From Gallintestinimicrobium propionicum (lineage in GTDB: Bacteria; Bacillota; Clostridia; Lachnospirales; Lachnospiraceae), in assembly GCF_025567525.1 (NCBI RefSeq), contig NZ_JAOQJY010000021.1:1-64000 (forward strand): DNA of 64,000 nucleotides. Reading direction: 5' to 3'. Shown piece after piece: positions 26,993-36,417 of the stretch (its first letter is position 1; every line of letters begins with the position of its first letter). Under the pieces are notes generated by a model. It made no database searches. It saw only the letters and a list, made by a program, of their open reading frames with translations, and was not told the origin of the DNA. Position numbers and translations under genes: made by a program.

Positions 26993-28755
26993 CACACCGT
27001 AGATGGCAGCCGCCGGATCAACGTCCCCCGCACATCCAGACTGTTCCCTTCGCATCTTCTGGCAAAAAGGATTTCCCCCTGGCCCTGTATCTCAATCGGC
27101 TCGCTGCCACAGTTCAGCAACACTTCTATCCATTTTCCATCCAGATTCAGCTTTCTGTATTCCACACATCGCTTCTGGGAATACTTATGCGGAAAGTCAA
27201 AGTACAGGCTTCTGCAGGCATCTTCCTGTATACGCATACGGATTAGCGATTTCATTAATTCGATTTTTTTCTGATTTTCGGCAGAATCAATCTCGTCCCA
27301 GGGCATGCATCTGCGGCAGTCCGGATCATGGGCGCCCTCTAAGGCAATTTCCGTCCCATAATAAATACAAGGACTGCCCGGCATGGTGAACAAAATTGCA
27401 AGTTGTTGGTAAAAGATATCCAAATCCTGGCATCGGTTCATAAGCCTTTCCGTATCGTGGGAATCCAACAAGTTGAAAATCACATTATTATTCTGCTGCA
27501 TGTACATGGTATAGCAGCGGTTCACCATATACTCAAATTCATCCTTCTCTGCTGCCTGATCCAGGAAAAAATCCTGGATCCCGCTGGTCAGCGGATAGTT
27601 CATCACCGAATCGTATTCATCTCCCCCCAGCCACTGACTGGCATCATGCCAGATTTCGCCCAGCAGATAGAGATCCGGCTTCACGCTCTTCAATTGTCTC
27701 CTGAGCTCCTTCAGGAAACGGTGGGACACCTCATTTCCCACGTCGAACCGGATGCCGTCGATGTCGAATTCCCTGATCCATCTCTTACAGACCTGGCAGA
27801 AATATCGGATTACTTCCGGATTGTTGGTATTCAGCTTCGGCATCCTGTCCGTAAAGGCAAAGGAATAGAATCTCCCGTCCCTGGTATCCCCATGCCTCTC
27901 AAAGGCATCCCAGTCCTGTATCATGAACCAGTCGGCATAGGGGGATCCGCTCTTTTTCTCCACCACGTCCGCCCATGGGCCAAAGCTCCTGCCGCAGTGG
28001 TTGAAGACGGCATCCACCATGATGCGGATTCCATGGGCATGGGCTTCCTTTACCAGCCGGGCAAACTCCTCATTGGTGCCAAACTGCGGGTCGATCTTCG
28101 TGTAATCCCTTGTATCGTATTTGTGGGTGGACTCCGCTTCCATAATAGGGTTCAGGTAAATACCCGATATCCCCAGGTCATGTAAATAGGGAAGCTTCTT
28201 TCGGATCCCTTCCAAGTTTCCGCCGAACCTCTCTGCGTTGGAGACAGGCCCCGTGCGCCATTTTTCGATATCCGCGCCGTTTTTCTCAGGTGTCCCGTTG
28301 CAGAACCGATCCGGGAAGATCTGGTACCATACCGTATCGTTTACCCAGTCAGGCGTACTGTTCACATCGGCAGGGTTCATCCAGGGCATGACGAAGCATT
28401 GCAGCATCCTGCCCTCCATTCCAATCTGCTCTTCGCTAAGGAATCCGTTCTCGAAATAATACCATGTCTCCTCCTCCGTATGAAGCTCAAAATAATACTT
28501 GCACCGCTTGAACCTGGGTGTCAATGTGGTAGTCCACCACAGATGATGCCTCAGATGCTTCTTGAAACAAATCTCTTCTTTTTTTCCTGCCCACTGCTCT
28601 TTTCCGCCCAGGATTCCCGCTTCAAAGGGATCGCCATAATAGATAAAGACACGTTTCACATCATATCCTGTTTTTAGATTCACAATCAGTTCATCCTCAT
28701 TTAAGGGATAACACATCTGTTCCGATGCTTTATGATATACGCCTGTAAAATCCAT
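26992..28755 (-). CDS. GH13 neopullulanase/cyclomaltodextrinase-like enzyme
   Basis: This 587-residue cytosolic enzyme has an N-terminal CBM34-like beta domain (1 to about 125). The catalytic barrel follows, with WYQIFPDRFCNG, MVDAVFNHCG, DIDGIRFDVGNE (nucleophile Asp338), LLGEIWHD (Glu367) and LLDSHDTERL (Asp434). This layout is that of GH13_20 enzymes that open cyclodextrins and cleave pullulan or maltodextrins. It follows two sugar permease genes in the same direction (29-bp gap), so it probably degrades the transported alpha-glucans inside the cell. Residues and length are complete. Confidence 0.94.
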   Translation of the reverse strand: MDFTGVYHKASEQMCYPLNEDELIVNLKTGYDVKRVFIYYGDPFEAGILGGKEQWAGKKEEICFKKHLRHHLWWTTTLTPRFKRCKYYFELHTEEETWYYFENGFLSEEQIGMEGRMLQCFVMPWMNPADVNSTPDWVNDTVWYQIFPDRFCNGTPEKNGADIEKWRTGPVSNAERFGGNLEGIRKKLPYLHDLGISGIYLNPIMEAESTHKYDTRDYTKIDPQFGTNEEFARLVKEAHAHGIRIMVDAVFNHCGRSFGPWADVVEKKSGSPYADWFMIQDWDAFERHGDTRDGRFYSFAFTDRMPKLNTNNPEVIRYFCQVCKRWIREFDIDGIRFDVGNEVSHRFLKELRRQLKSVKPDLYLLGEIWHDASQWLGGDEYDSVMNYPLTSGIQDFFLDQAAEKDEFEYMVNRCYTMYMQQNNNVIFNLLDSHDTERLMNRCQDLDIFYQQLAILFTMPGSPCIYYGTEIALEGAHDPDCRRCMPWDEIDSAENQKKIELMKSLIRMRIQEDACRSLYFDFPHKYSQKRCVEYRKLNLDGKWIEVLLNCGSEPIEIQGQGEILFARRCEGNSLDVRGTLIRRLPSTV

Positions 28756-28784
28756 TCTTTTATTAAAACACCTCCTGTTTTTCT

Positions 28785-29666
28785 CTACTCTTTGACAGAT
28801 CCCACCACAATGCCTGACACGAAATATTTCTGCATAAAGGGATAAATCATCAGAAGCGGAATGGTAGATACCACAATCTTTGCCGAGTTCAGCGTCCTAC
28901 TGGAAATGCGCGCAAGCTGCTCCAGTTTGTCAGGATCGGTCACCTCCGTAATATCCACGTTCAGCTGCTGAATATATGTCTGCAAGGGATAGTTCGCCGT
29001 ATCGGTAATGTAGACCAAAGCTGAGAAATAGTCGTTCCAGTGCCCCACTATGGTAAACAGCGTGACTGCTGCCAGAGTGGGCTTTACCACCGGCAGGAAT
29101 ACTTTCAGCAAAATCACCCACTGGGACCCCCCATCAATCATGGCGGCCTCCTCCAATGATTTGGGCACTCCCCGGAAGGCGTTCATCAGCAGAATCACAT
29201 TCCCCAGCGGCACGGCTCCCGGCAATATCAGCGCCCAGATCGTATTGGTCAGCTTCAGTGAATTCACCACCATAAAGGTGGGAATCAGGCCGCCGGAAAA
29301 CAGCATGGCGAACAGGATTAAGGACATATATACCTTCTGTCCGGTGAAGAACTTGGGGCTCTTGGACAGCGGATAGGCTGTCAGCACAAGCAGCGTTATA
29401 TTGACAGACAATCCCAGGACCACTCTTAAGACAGAGATGCCAAAGGAACGCCAGAACTGCTTATCTCCCATGATTTCCTGATAGGAACTTATATTGAAGC
29501 CAATCGGGAATATATTCACCAGGTTGGCTGACACTGCGGCGTTGTCGCTCAGGGATATGGCGACTATATTCATCAGGGGCATCAGGCAGGACAGTGCCAG
29601 CGCTCCCACTATGATCCATATGATGATATCGGCGACAATGCCACCAAAGGTTCTCTTTTCAATCAT
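28785..29666 (-). CDS. Carbohydrate ABC transporter permease (MalG/LplC type)
   Basis: A 293-residue inner-membrane permease with six predicted helices. The cytoplasmic EAA loop is visible in PKSLEEAAMIDGGSQWVI, which contacts the ATPase. Family: CUT1 oligosaccharide importers of the LplC/YtcP group. It follows the partner permease by 10 bp and is part of the binding protein-permease-permease-GH13 operon. No ATPase gene is present here, so the pair must use a shared MsmX-like ATPase from elsewhere. Confidence 0.93.
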   Translation of the reverse strand: MIEKRTFGGIVADIIIWIIVGALALSCLMPLMNIVAISLSDNAAVSANLVNIFPIGFNISSYQEIMGDKQFWRSFGISVLRVVLGLSVNITLLVLTAYPLSKSPKFFTGQKVYMSLILFAMLFSGGLIPTFMVVNSLKLTNTIWALILPGAVPLGNVILLMNAFRGVPKSLEEAAMIDGGSQWVILLKVFLPVVKPTLAAVTLFTIVGHWNDYFSALVYITDTANYPLQTYIQQLNVDITEVTDPDKLEQLARISSRTLNSAKIVVSTIPLLMIYPFMQKYFVSGIVVGSVKE

Positions 29667-29676
29667 TCCGCCCCTC

Positions 29677-30567
29677 CTAAAAGATCCTGTAATCTGTCAC
29701 TTTTTGCGCGATTTTGTTGGCTGACAGCATCAAAATGATTCCCACGATCGAGCGCAACAGCCCCACTGCGGTACCAAGGCTGTACTGCCTTTCCACCAGG
29801 CCTACCCGGTACACCCAGGTATCGATGATGTCCGCCGTCTCCATGACCAGAGGGTTGTACAGGTTGAATATCTGGTCAAAGCCGGCGTTCAGCACATTGG
29901 GAAGGTTCATGATGGTCACCAGCATTATCGTAGGCAGGATTCCGGGCAAAGTGATATGCCATACCCGCTTGAACCGGTTGGCGCCATCGATGGCTGCCGC
30001 TTCATACAATCCCGGGTCGATTCCCGATAAGGCCGCCAGGTAAATGATGGCCCCATATCCGAAGCCCTTCCAGACATCCGTCACGATCAGGACAGAGCGG
30101 AACCATTTATTGCTGGCCATGAACAGAATCGGTTCGATCCCCAGCATTTCAAGGACTGCATTGATCGGCCCCTCGTAGGAAAAGATATTGACCACAACCG
30201 TCGCCAGAATGACCCAGGAAAGGAAGTTGGGCAGATACACGATGGTCTGGATGCTTCTCTTCATGAACTTGTTCTTGATTTCATTCAGCAGCAGCGCGAA
30301 AACAATCGTCACGAAGGTGCTCAGGATGATCTTTCCCACCGCAATCGTGATGGTATTGATGAAAATCTGCTTGCTGTCCGGCATCTGGAACATGAATATA
30401 AAGTTGTCCATGCCTACCCAGGGGGATTTCGCGATCCCCCTGGCAGGCATGTAGTTTTGGAATGCCATGATGATTCCAAACATTGGTGTAAACGAGAATA
30501 TTGCCAGCAAGATCATACCCGGGAGCATCATAAGATGCAAAGCCATTTGGTCTTTTTTGCGCTTCAT
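29677..30567 (-). CDS. Carbohydrate ABC transporter permease (MalF/LplB type)
   Basis: A 296-residue permease with six helices and an EAA loop in PGLYEAAAIDGANRFKRVW. It forms the heterodimeric channel with the downstream permease for uptake of an oligosaccharide delivered by the adjacent lipoprotein. It lies 16 bp after the binding-protein gene. The N-terminus (MKRKKDQMALHLMMLPG) is typical of LplB/YteP proteins. Confidence 0.93.
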   Translation of the reverse strand: MKRKKDQMALHLMMLPGMILLAIFSFTPMFGIIMAFQNYMPARGIAKSPWVGMDNFIFMFQMPDSKQIFINTITIAVGKIILSTFVTIVFALLLNEIKNKFMKRSIQTIVYLPNFLSWVILATVVVNIFSYEGPINAVLEMLGIEPILFMASNKWFRSVLIVTDVWKGFGYGAIIYLAALSGIDPGLYEAAAIDGANRFKRVWHITLPGILPTIMLVTIMNLPNVLNAGFDQIFNLYNPLVMETADIIDTWVYRVGLVERQYSLGTAVGLLRSIVGIILMLSANKIAQKVTDYRIF

Positions 30568-30583
30568 GCCTGATCGCTCCTTC

Positions 30584-32275
30584 CTATTGTTTGATAGCCT
30601 GGTTCACTTCCTCAGTAATCTGTTCACCGCCTGTCTTGTTCCACTCTGTCACGAATTCGTCAAAGTAGTCCACGGGCTTCTCGCCTGTTATTATCTTTAA
30701 CAGCATTTCCTGCTCCATCTTGTCCAGGGTGGGCCACTTCAATGGCATGGACTTAGTGCTCCCAAAGAACACAGGGGTCACTTTATTGACTTCCGTCTCG
30801 GCCACAAGGCTCGCGGCTGTCATGGAATTGTAGGAAGCCCATCCGGCTGATGTGGATTCTTCCCCATTGGCAAGGCTGTCCAGATATTTCTTGCTGTTCA
30901 CGTATGTACCCATGTCATGACGGTTCAACGGACTGGTATCTCCGCTCTCCAGCGCATCCACCACCTTCTTGCTGCTCCTGGGGAAGGCATCATAATAGTC
31001 AATGTTCATGGCAAGTACGGTTCCGCCCGCGTTCAGCTCGCTGTAATCTGCCAGCTCCTTATAGGCCTCGTCATCCTTTTCCTCATAACGGGAATAATCG
31101 AACTGCATGTTTGCCAGCTTCACAATCAGCTCCGGATGTTCGAAGCCCTTTCTCACCACCACATAACCGCTGTTGGGATTGCCCGTGAACATGGTCACTT
31201 TCCCATCAGCACCCACAGGGCAGATGTAAGGCTCCCACCTTGCCTCTTTGTTCAAAGTCATGCTGTCAGCCACTTCCCATGCACCCCACCAGTTGCCGAA
31301 AAAGGCGCCGCTCTTCCCGCTGTTGAGAAGACCCTTTCTGTCATCGCCGGTCCTGGTGACGAACTGTTTGTCAATCAACCCCTCATTGTACATCTTGGAA
31401 AGCTGTTCAAGGGCACCTTTCATTTCAGGCTGCACGGAGCCGTAGATGGCATTGCCGCTTCCGTCATCAATCCACTGCTTCGGAAATGCCCCATACAGGG
31501 TGAAGATATTGTTGAGCATATAGCTTCCGCCGGAATCGCCTGCTATCTCCGGATCGATTACAAGGCCCACTGTCTTGCCCTCGCCGTTCCCGCCGGGATC
31601 CTGTACCAGGAACTGCTCCAGGATATTATAGATGTCCTCCATGGTCTTGGGCTCTTCCAGGCCGCATTTGTCCATCCAGTCTTTTCTCAGCCACAGGATC
31701 CCAGGCCCGTGGGAGATTTCCGTGGTAGGCAGTCCCATCAGCTTTCCGTCGAACATGGCTGTCTTCAGGCACACGCCGTCATAGGAATCATAGATCTCCT
31801 TGATTTTGTCGCTGGCGCAGTTTTCATAGACCTCTGTCAGGTCCGCAATCAGGTCGTTCTCATACAACTGCTTTAATGTATCGTAATCTCCCACCCCCAT
31901 GATATCCGGTATCTCGCCGCTGACGATGGCCATGGACACCTTCTGCTCATAGTCATCCCCGTCATTCGCCTCGAACAGGTCCGTGTTCTGTACGTTCAGC
32001 TTCTCCTTCAGATATCTGGTCCATGCATTGTTTTCATCGTCATCGCCCTCATATTTCGTCCCATCCAGCACGTCAAAATTCGTTACCTCCTTCCCCAGGG
32101 TGTAGTTCACTGTTTCCGGATATTTCCCATAGGGCGTGGTCATGGCTTCCTTCCATGCAGGATCCTCCTGATTCACGCTGACTGTGCTTTCGCCCTCGTC
32201 CTTGCCGCACCCTGCGAAGGACCCCAGCACCATTGCGCTTATCAGGCACATTGCCAGTACTTTTTTGATTTTCAT
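30584..32275 (-). CDS. Extracellular solute-binding lipoprotein (LplA/YtcQ-like)
   Basis: This 563-residue lipoprotein captures an oligosaccharide outside the cell. The signal peptide MKIKKVLAMCLISAM is followed by a lipobox LGSFAGC with acylated Cys23. The mature protein is longer than MalE and matches the large YtcQ/LplA group. The start follows GGAGGAG; an upstream in-frame ATG lies before that site and was rejected. As first gene of the operon it has a recognisable promoter. The neighbouring GH13 enzymes point to alpha-glucan substrates, though YtcQ-type proteins often bind other glycans. Confidence 0.93.
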   Translation of the reverse strand: MKIKKVLAMCLISAMVLGSFAGCGKDEGESTVSVNQEDPAWKEAMTTPYGKYPETVNYTLGKEVTNFDVLDGTKYEGDDDENNAWTRYLKEKLNVQNTDLFEANDGDDYEQKVSMAIVSGEIPDIMGVGDYDTLKQLYENDLIADLTEVYENCASDKIKEIYDSYDGVCLKTAMFDGKLMGLPTTEISHGPGILWLRKDWMDKCGLEEPKTMEDIYNILEQFLVQDPGGNGEGKTVGLVIDPEIAGDSGGSYMLNNIFTLYGAFPKQWIDDGSGNAIYGSVQPEMKGALEQLSKMYNEGLIDKQFVTRTGDDRKGLLNSGKSGAFFGNWWGAWEVADSMTLNKEARWEPYICPVGADGKVTMFTGNPNSGYVVVRKGFEHPELIVKLANMQFDYSRYEEKDDEAYKELADYSELNAGGTVLAMNIDYYDAFPRSSKKVVDALESGDTSPLNRHDMGTYVNSKKYLDSLANGEESTSAGWASYNSMTAASLVAETEVNKVTPVFFGSTKSMPLKWPTLDKMEQEMLLKIITGEKPVDYFDEFVTEWNKTGGEQITEEVNQAIKQ

Positions 32276-32332
32276 AAATTTTTCTCCTCCATCAAACATA
32301 GTAAAACTGTTTATCAACTGTCATTTGAATTT

Positions 32333-32361
32333 ATTTTATCAAAAGCATATCCTTAAGTAAA
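32333..32361 (-). promoter_or_regulatory. Promoter of the oligosaccharide uptake operon
   Basis: TTTACT (32356-32361), 17-bp spacer, TAAAAT (32333-32338). The leader of about 55 nt contains a repeated ACTGT motif. Confidence 0.5.
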
Positions 32362-32382
32362 GTTTAGAACCTTTTGTTCATG

Positions 32383-32417
32383 ACAATAGAATGATCGCAG
32401 AGCGTGCATTCTATTGT
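32383..32417 (+). repeat. Family A palindromic repeat, copy A4
   Basis: A 35-bp hairpin preceded by GTTCATG, 6 bp beyond the stop codon of the epimerase gene at 32424. The stem has one variant base (GAATGA). Confidence 0.9.
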
Positions 32418-32423
32418 TTGTAC

Positions 32424-33200
32424 TTAAATCATCATATTTCTGAAATACCGGATTGTGTAATCAACGCCTCTGTCGGAAAGCTCACCATGCCAGTATGCAG
32501 ATTCCGGCTCGATGCTCAGGCCGCCGTCATACCCCAAGCCGTACAGAATACCCATAAAGGAGGTCCAATCGGTCTGATCCATGCCTGCGGGCGGGTTGTC
32601 ATATACCTTGCCTTCGATTTTTACAGCGCCCTTTAAGTGCACATGTATAAATCTCTTGCCCCAGTCTCTTGTCTCCTGCAGATAATCGCCGCCTGCATTG
32701 ATGCAATGGGAGGTATCATACTTGATATACAGGTCTTTTAAATAACCATGAATGATCTTATATGCTTCCGCATTGCACACAAAGTTATTCCAGCGGCAGT
32801 TGTAGGTTGCAATTTTTATATTCTTTTCTTTGCCGTATGCGATGAGCTTTTCAAAATATGCAATGGCAAAGGAGCAGTTTTCATAATAAGAAAGGCTGTC
32901 TACATAGTTGCAGCCGGTGATATAAATGCCAGTGCCAAGCTCTGCTGCCGCATCGATCAGGCTGTATTCTATTGCAAGCTCTTCCTCACGGATGCCGTTT
33001 TCATCGATTCTGGCACTTCCCCAACGTCCGATGGCCGCTACCGGAAGATCGTACTTTTTGCTATATTCCTTTGTCTGCTCCAATGCATCCAAAAATTCCT
33101 TCACTCTGTCATTAACATCCAGCTCTACGAAGGACAGTCCTTTTGCTTTTACCCGCTGAAAATCCTCTTCACGGATCCAGCTAATCATCCCCAATGTCAT
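32424..33200 (-). CDS. Sugar phosphate isomerase/epimerase family protein
   Basis: A 258-residue TIM barrel of the xylose isomerase-like/AP endonuclease 2 superfamily. LYIKYDTSHCINAGGDYL carries the D-x-x-H-type metal ligands, and RFIHVHLKGAV and LSIEPESAYWHG the other metal-binding residues. These enzymes isomerise, epimerise or cleave keto-sugars with a divalent metal. It has its own AAGGAG ribosome site and is separated from the upstream fusion gene by a terminator and two repeats. It probably belongs to the same sugar pathway as the genes at 33.4-37.5 kb. Confidence 0.85.
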   Translation of the reverse strand: MTLGMISWIREEDFQRVKAKGLSFVELDVNDRVKEFLDALEQTKEYSKKYDLPVAAIGRWGSARIDENGIREEELAIEYSLIDAAAELGTGIYITGCNYVDSLSYYENCSFAIAYFEKLIAYGKEKNIKIATYNCRWNNFVCNAEAYKIIHGYLKDLYIKYDTSHCINAGGDYLQETRDWGKRFIHVHLKGAVKIEGKVYDNPPAGMDQTDWTSFMGILYGLGYDGGLSIEPESAYWHGELSDRGVDYTIRYFRNMMI

Positions 33201-33276
33201 ATCCAGTTCTCCTTTTTATTCAGGAATCCACCAGTCAGACCTTCTAATACAGCCTGGTAATTCCTTTTCCCCAAAA

Positions 33277-33309
33277 ATCCTGCCCGACCGTCTTGCAACC
33301 GGGCAGGAT
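33277..33309 (-). terminator. Terminator downstream of the epimerase-oxidoreductase fusion gene
   Basis: A 10-bp stem ATCCTGCCCG/CGGGCAGGAT with 13-nt loop, followed on minus by TTTTGGGGAAAAGG. It lies about 105 nt beyond the stop, after repeats A5 and A6. Confidence 0.75.
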
Positions 33310-33326
33310 CTACATTTTTATTCATG

Positions 33327-33360
33327 ACAATAGAATGCTTGCAGAGCGTGCATTCTATTA
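33327..33360 (+). repeat. Family A palindromic repeat, copy A5
   Basis: A tandem neighbour of A6, preceded by ATTCATG. The last bases (CTATTA instead of CTATTGT) are altered where A6 begins. Confidence 0.88.
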
Positions 33361-33366
33361 TTCATG

Positions 33367-33401
33367 ACAATAGAATGTTCGCGGAGCGTGCATTCTATTG
33401 T
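33367..33401 (+). repeat. Family A palindromic repeat, copy A6
   Basis: A 35-bp hairpin with GGA loop, 6 bp after A5 and 12 bp beyond the stop codon of the fusion gene. It is the only tandem pair in the window. Confidence 0.9.
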
Positions 33402-33413
33402 TTACTTCCAGAA

Positions 33414-35267
33414 TCAGTCAAAGTAAATGGTCTTGCCAGTCTTTGCAGATTCATAAATTGCTTCCAGCAGCTGTGTAACAACCAGAGCCTGCTCCGGTTC
33501 TACAGTCAGAGGAGTGCCCTTGGTTACTGCATTGTAGAAAACTTCTGCTTCGATATCTGCGGGTTTTTCTTCTGTGCCATCGTAGAAAGCAACACCGCCT
33601 GCACCTAAGTCGGGTTTTTCTACACACTGACGTCCGTGATGTACGCGGTTGATGCGAAGGCCATCCTTCATATCAGCGCCTGCTTTGGTACCGCACAGGC
33701 TGGTCTTTGCTTCATCTACATCCAACGAATTTAATGCCCAGGAAGCTTCCAGAACGATGGTCGCGCCATTCTTCATCTTGATGAAGCCGAATGCAGAATC
33801 TTCTACAGTGAACTTCTTAGGATCCCAGTCTCCCCAAGCATTGCCGGTCTGAGTCTGGTCTGCCAGCTTACGGTAGGTAGAACCGGTTACGCTTGCGGGC
33901 TCGTAGTTGTTCATCATCCACAGTGTCAGGTCAAGTGCATGAGTACCGATATCGATCAGGGGACCGCCGCCCTGCTTTTCTTCATCAATAAATACGCCCC
34001 AGGTCGGAACGGCTCTTCTGCGAATCGCATGAGCCTTTGCATAGTAAATCTCACCCAGCTCGTCTGCTTCGCAGGCACTCTTTAAATACTGGGAATCTGC
34101 ACGATAACGGTTCTGGTAGCCGATGGTCAGGATCTTACCTGTCTCTTTTGCGGTTTTTACCATTTCCTTTGCCTCTGCATAGGTCTTTGCCATAGGCTTT
34201 TCACACATAACGTGCTTGCCGGCTTTCATTGCTGCAATGCTGACCGGTGCATGTGCGTTATTGGGAGTCAGAACGTAGACAACGTCCACATCCTCTTTCA
34301 CCAGCTCTGTATAATCGGTATAAACTCTTGCGTCGGGTGTGCCGTATTCTTCTTTTGCTTTCTCCGCCCGCTCTTTGATCAGGTCACAAAATGCAACCAG
34401 CTCGATCTTTCCGTTTTTCTTGATTGCGGGAAAATGCTTTCCGTTTGCAATTCCGCCGCAGCCTACTACGCCTGCTTTAATAATTTTTGTCATGTCAGAC
34501 TCCTTTCCAAGTTCTTTTAAATAATTAAGGCTTTTTTTCATATCTCCCATGGGTGTCCCGTAGGGATGATCATCCTGTTCAATAACCAGCCACTGTGCAC
34601 CGCACTCTTTTGCGGTCTTTACCAGAGTCGGAAAATCCTGTTCTCCTTCGCCCAGTGCCAGCAGATCTACGCCATCTGCTTTGCGCCGAAAATCCTTTAC
34701 ATGTACCAGCGGGCAGCGTCCGCTGTATTTTTTCAACCATTCGCTGGGATCCGGTCCGCCAACCTTGATCCAGCAGGTGTCCGGCTCTGCACCCAGCACA
34801 TCCGCAGGAACCTCTGCATACAGCTGATCCAGCGCATAGGTACCGTCCGGTGTCTTTGCAAATTCAAAATCGTGATTGTGATACAGAAGCGTCATGCCGT
34901 GTTTTTTACAGCCCTCTGAAATCACCGGGATTCCCTTTATTGTTTCCTCATATAAAGCTGCTCCAAATCTGCGGTCTTCCCCCAGCCAGGGAATTACGAT
35001 ATAGCGGCAGCCGATGGTTTCATAGTCCTGCAGAGTCTTTTCCAAATCTCCAGCCAGCTCGTCATAGGAAACATGTGCACTGATCGCAGTCAGTCCTGCC
35101 GCTTTTATGCTGTCACGGATCTCTTCTGCACTTTTTCCATATAATCCTGCCAGTTCTACACCGTCGTAGCCCATCTCACCCAGCTTTTTCATTGTGCCGG
35201 CAAAATCACGCTCCGCCTCTTCCCTTACCGAATAAACCTGTACTGCAATCGGTAATGTTTTGCTCAT
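33414..35267 (-). CDS. Fusion of sugar isomerase/epimerase and Gfo/Idh/MocA oxidoreductase
   Basis: This 617-codon frame encodes two complete enzymes. Residues 1-258 form a xylose isomerase-like TIM barrel (IAVQVYSVREEAERDF, TLLYHNHDFEF, LVHVKDFRR). Residues 259-617 form a Gfo/Idh/MocA dehydrogenase with an NAD-binding Rossmann start (KAGVVGCGGIANGKHF) and the hallmark EKPMAKTYAEAKE. At the junction, AAGGAG lies seven nucleotides before an in-frame ATG (34493), a perfect start for a separate 359-residue oxidoreductase. The gene may therefore be a recent fusion by stop loss, or give two products. Two-step oxidation and isomerisation of a sugar or glycoside is likely; the substrate is unknown. 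Confidence 0.88.
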   Translation of the reverse strand: MSKTLPIAVQVYSVREEAERDFAGTMKKLGEMGYDGVELAGLYGKSAEEIRDSIKAAGLTAISAHVSYDELAGDLEKTLQDYETIGCRYIVIPWLGEDRRFGAALYEETIKGIPVISEGCKKHGMTLLYHNHDFEFAKTPDGTYALDQLYAEVPADVLGAEPDTCWIKVGGPDPSEWLKKYSGRCPLVHVKDFRRKADGVDLLALGEGEQDFPTLVKTAKECGAQWLVIEQDDHPYGTPMGDMKKSLNYLKELGKESDMTKIIKAGVVGCGGIANGKHFPAIKKNGKIELVAFCDLIKERAEKAKEEYGTPDARVYTDYTELVKEDVDVVYVLTPNNAHAPVSIAAMKAGKHVMCEKPMAKTYAEAKEMVKTAKETGKILTIGYQNRYRADSQYLKSACEADELGEIYYAKAHAIRRRAVPTWGVFIDEEKQGGGPLIDIGTHALDLTLWMMNNYEPASVTGSTYRKLADQTQTGNAWGDWDPKKFTVEDSAFGFIKMKNGATIVLEASWALNSLDVDEAKTSLCGTKAGADMKDGLRINRVHHGRQCVEKPDLGAGGVAFYDGTEEKPADIEAEVFYNAVTKGTPLTVEPEQALVVTQLLEAIYESAKTGKTIYFD

Positions 35268-35336
35268 GGATCCCTCTCCTTCTATCTATGCTGTCGGAAC
35301 GCCCATTTTGCAGGCACTCCGACTGTTCCCCTGTTT

Positions 35337-36386
35337 TCAGGCTTCGAATTTGATAACCTGTTTCTTTTCTGCAGATTCGAAAATTGCTTCCATCAGGCGC
35401 ATAACTCTTGCAACCTCATCCAGCTTGATCCTGCTCTCTGCTTTTCCTTCGATCACTGCCATTACATTGCGGTAGAAATCGCGGATGTCACTATCTGCCC
35501 AAGGCAGATCCTCTGTGCGGATGGTATCCTCTCTTCTCGGAGCCATGGTCTTTGTCAGGCCTGCTGCCGTGATGACCGGAACAACATCACCTTCATTGAC
35601 GCCGGTTGCACATACCATCTTGCCGTCTCTGCCGAAATCCTGGATGACAGCCGTTCCGTCAGCGCCTAATACATACCAGCGAGGCAGGGATACAAAGTTG
35701 CTCGTGCCAACCTCAACCAGCACATGCACTCCGTTTTCAAACCCGAGGTCTGCAGAAAAGCCGTCGTCAACCAGCTGGTTGGTTACGTTGGTCAGAGTTG
35801 CATAAACAGTGTTTAACTTCACACCGGGATATAATAACAGCGCCTGATCCAGAAGATGTACGCCCCAGTCAAGCACCATGCCGCCGCCATGCTCTTTTTC
35901 CTGTCTCCAGTCACCGGGGATACCTCTGGAACCGTGTACTCTGGATTCAATTCTGAAAATCTCGCCCAGCTTGCCTTCTGCCATGATATTCTTTACCGTC
36001 AGGAAATCTTCATCCCAACGACGATTCTGATGTACGGTAAAGAATTTGCCGGTCTTTTCCGCAGCCGCGCGCATTTCTGCAAGATCCGCAGAGCAAAGAG
36101 TTACAGGCTTCTCGGAAACGGCGTTCTTGCCAGCTTCCATGGCACGAATGACAACACCTTTATGAACATCATTCGGAGTTGCTACCAGTACGATATCAAC
36201 AGTCGGATCTGCCATCAGATCTTCTTCGCTTTTATATACATGGATGCCCTTGCCTTCTGCATAGGTTCTGCGTTCTTCCTTAATATCCCAGATACCTGCA
36301 ACTTCCAGGTCGTCAATTCTCTGAATCAAATCATAATGCCAGCCTGCCATTCCGCCAAAGCCGACCATCGCAAGTCTATGTTTCAT
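35337..36386 (-). CDS. Gfo/Idh/MocA family oxidoreductase
   Basis: A 349-residue NAD(P)-dependent dehydrogenase with Rossmann motif AMVGFGGMAGWHY, substrate motif SEKPVTLCSADLAEM (the family EKP lysine) and DWGVHLLDQALLLYPG carrying the catalytic His region. Members oxidise inositols, glucosides or amino sugars, often at C3. It sits between an epimerase gene upstream and the epimerase-oxidoreductase fusion downstream, all on one strand under an AraC-type regulator. A ribosome site GAGGAAAAGAC precedes the ATG. Confidence 0.92.
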   Translation of the reverse strand: MKHRLAMVGFGGMAGWHYDLIQRIDDLEVAGIWDIKEERRTYAEGKGIHVYKSEEDLMADPTVDIVLVATPNDVHKGVVIRAMEAGKNAVSEKPVTLCSADLAEMRAAAEKTGKFFTVHQNRRWDEDFLTVKNIMAEGKLGEIFRIESRVHGSRGIPGDWRQEKEHGGGMVLDWGVHLLDQALLLYPGVKLNTVYATLTNVTNQLVDDGFSADLGFENGVHVLVEVGTSNFVSLPRWYVLGADGTAVIQDFGRDGKMVCATGVNEGDVVPVITAAGLTKTMAPRREDTIRTEDLPWADSDIRDFYRNVMAVIEGKAESRIKLDEVARVMRLMEAIFESAEKKQVIKFEA

Positions 36387-36417
36387 GTCTTTTCCTCTTT
36401 TCTGTTCTGTCGCAGCA

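Noticed and set aside
30917..31876. A 319-codon frame on the plus strand
   Set aside because: It is antisense to the solute-binding lipoprotein gene, with no ribosome site or recognisable protein family.
33327..33401. Tandem repeats A5 and A6 as a possible CRISPR array
   Set aside because: Only two units with a 6-bp gap, no spacers of normal length, no cas genes, and the same unit is dispersed elsewhere.
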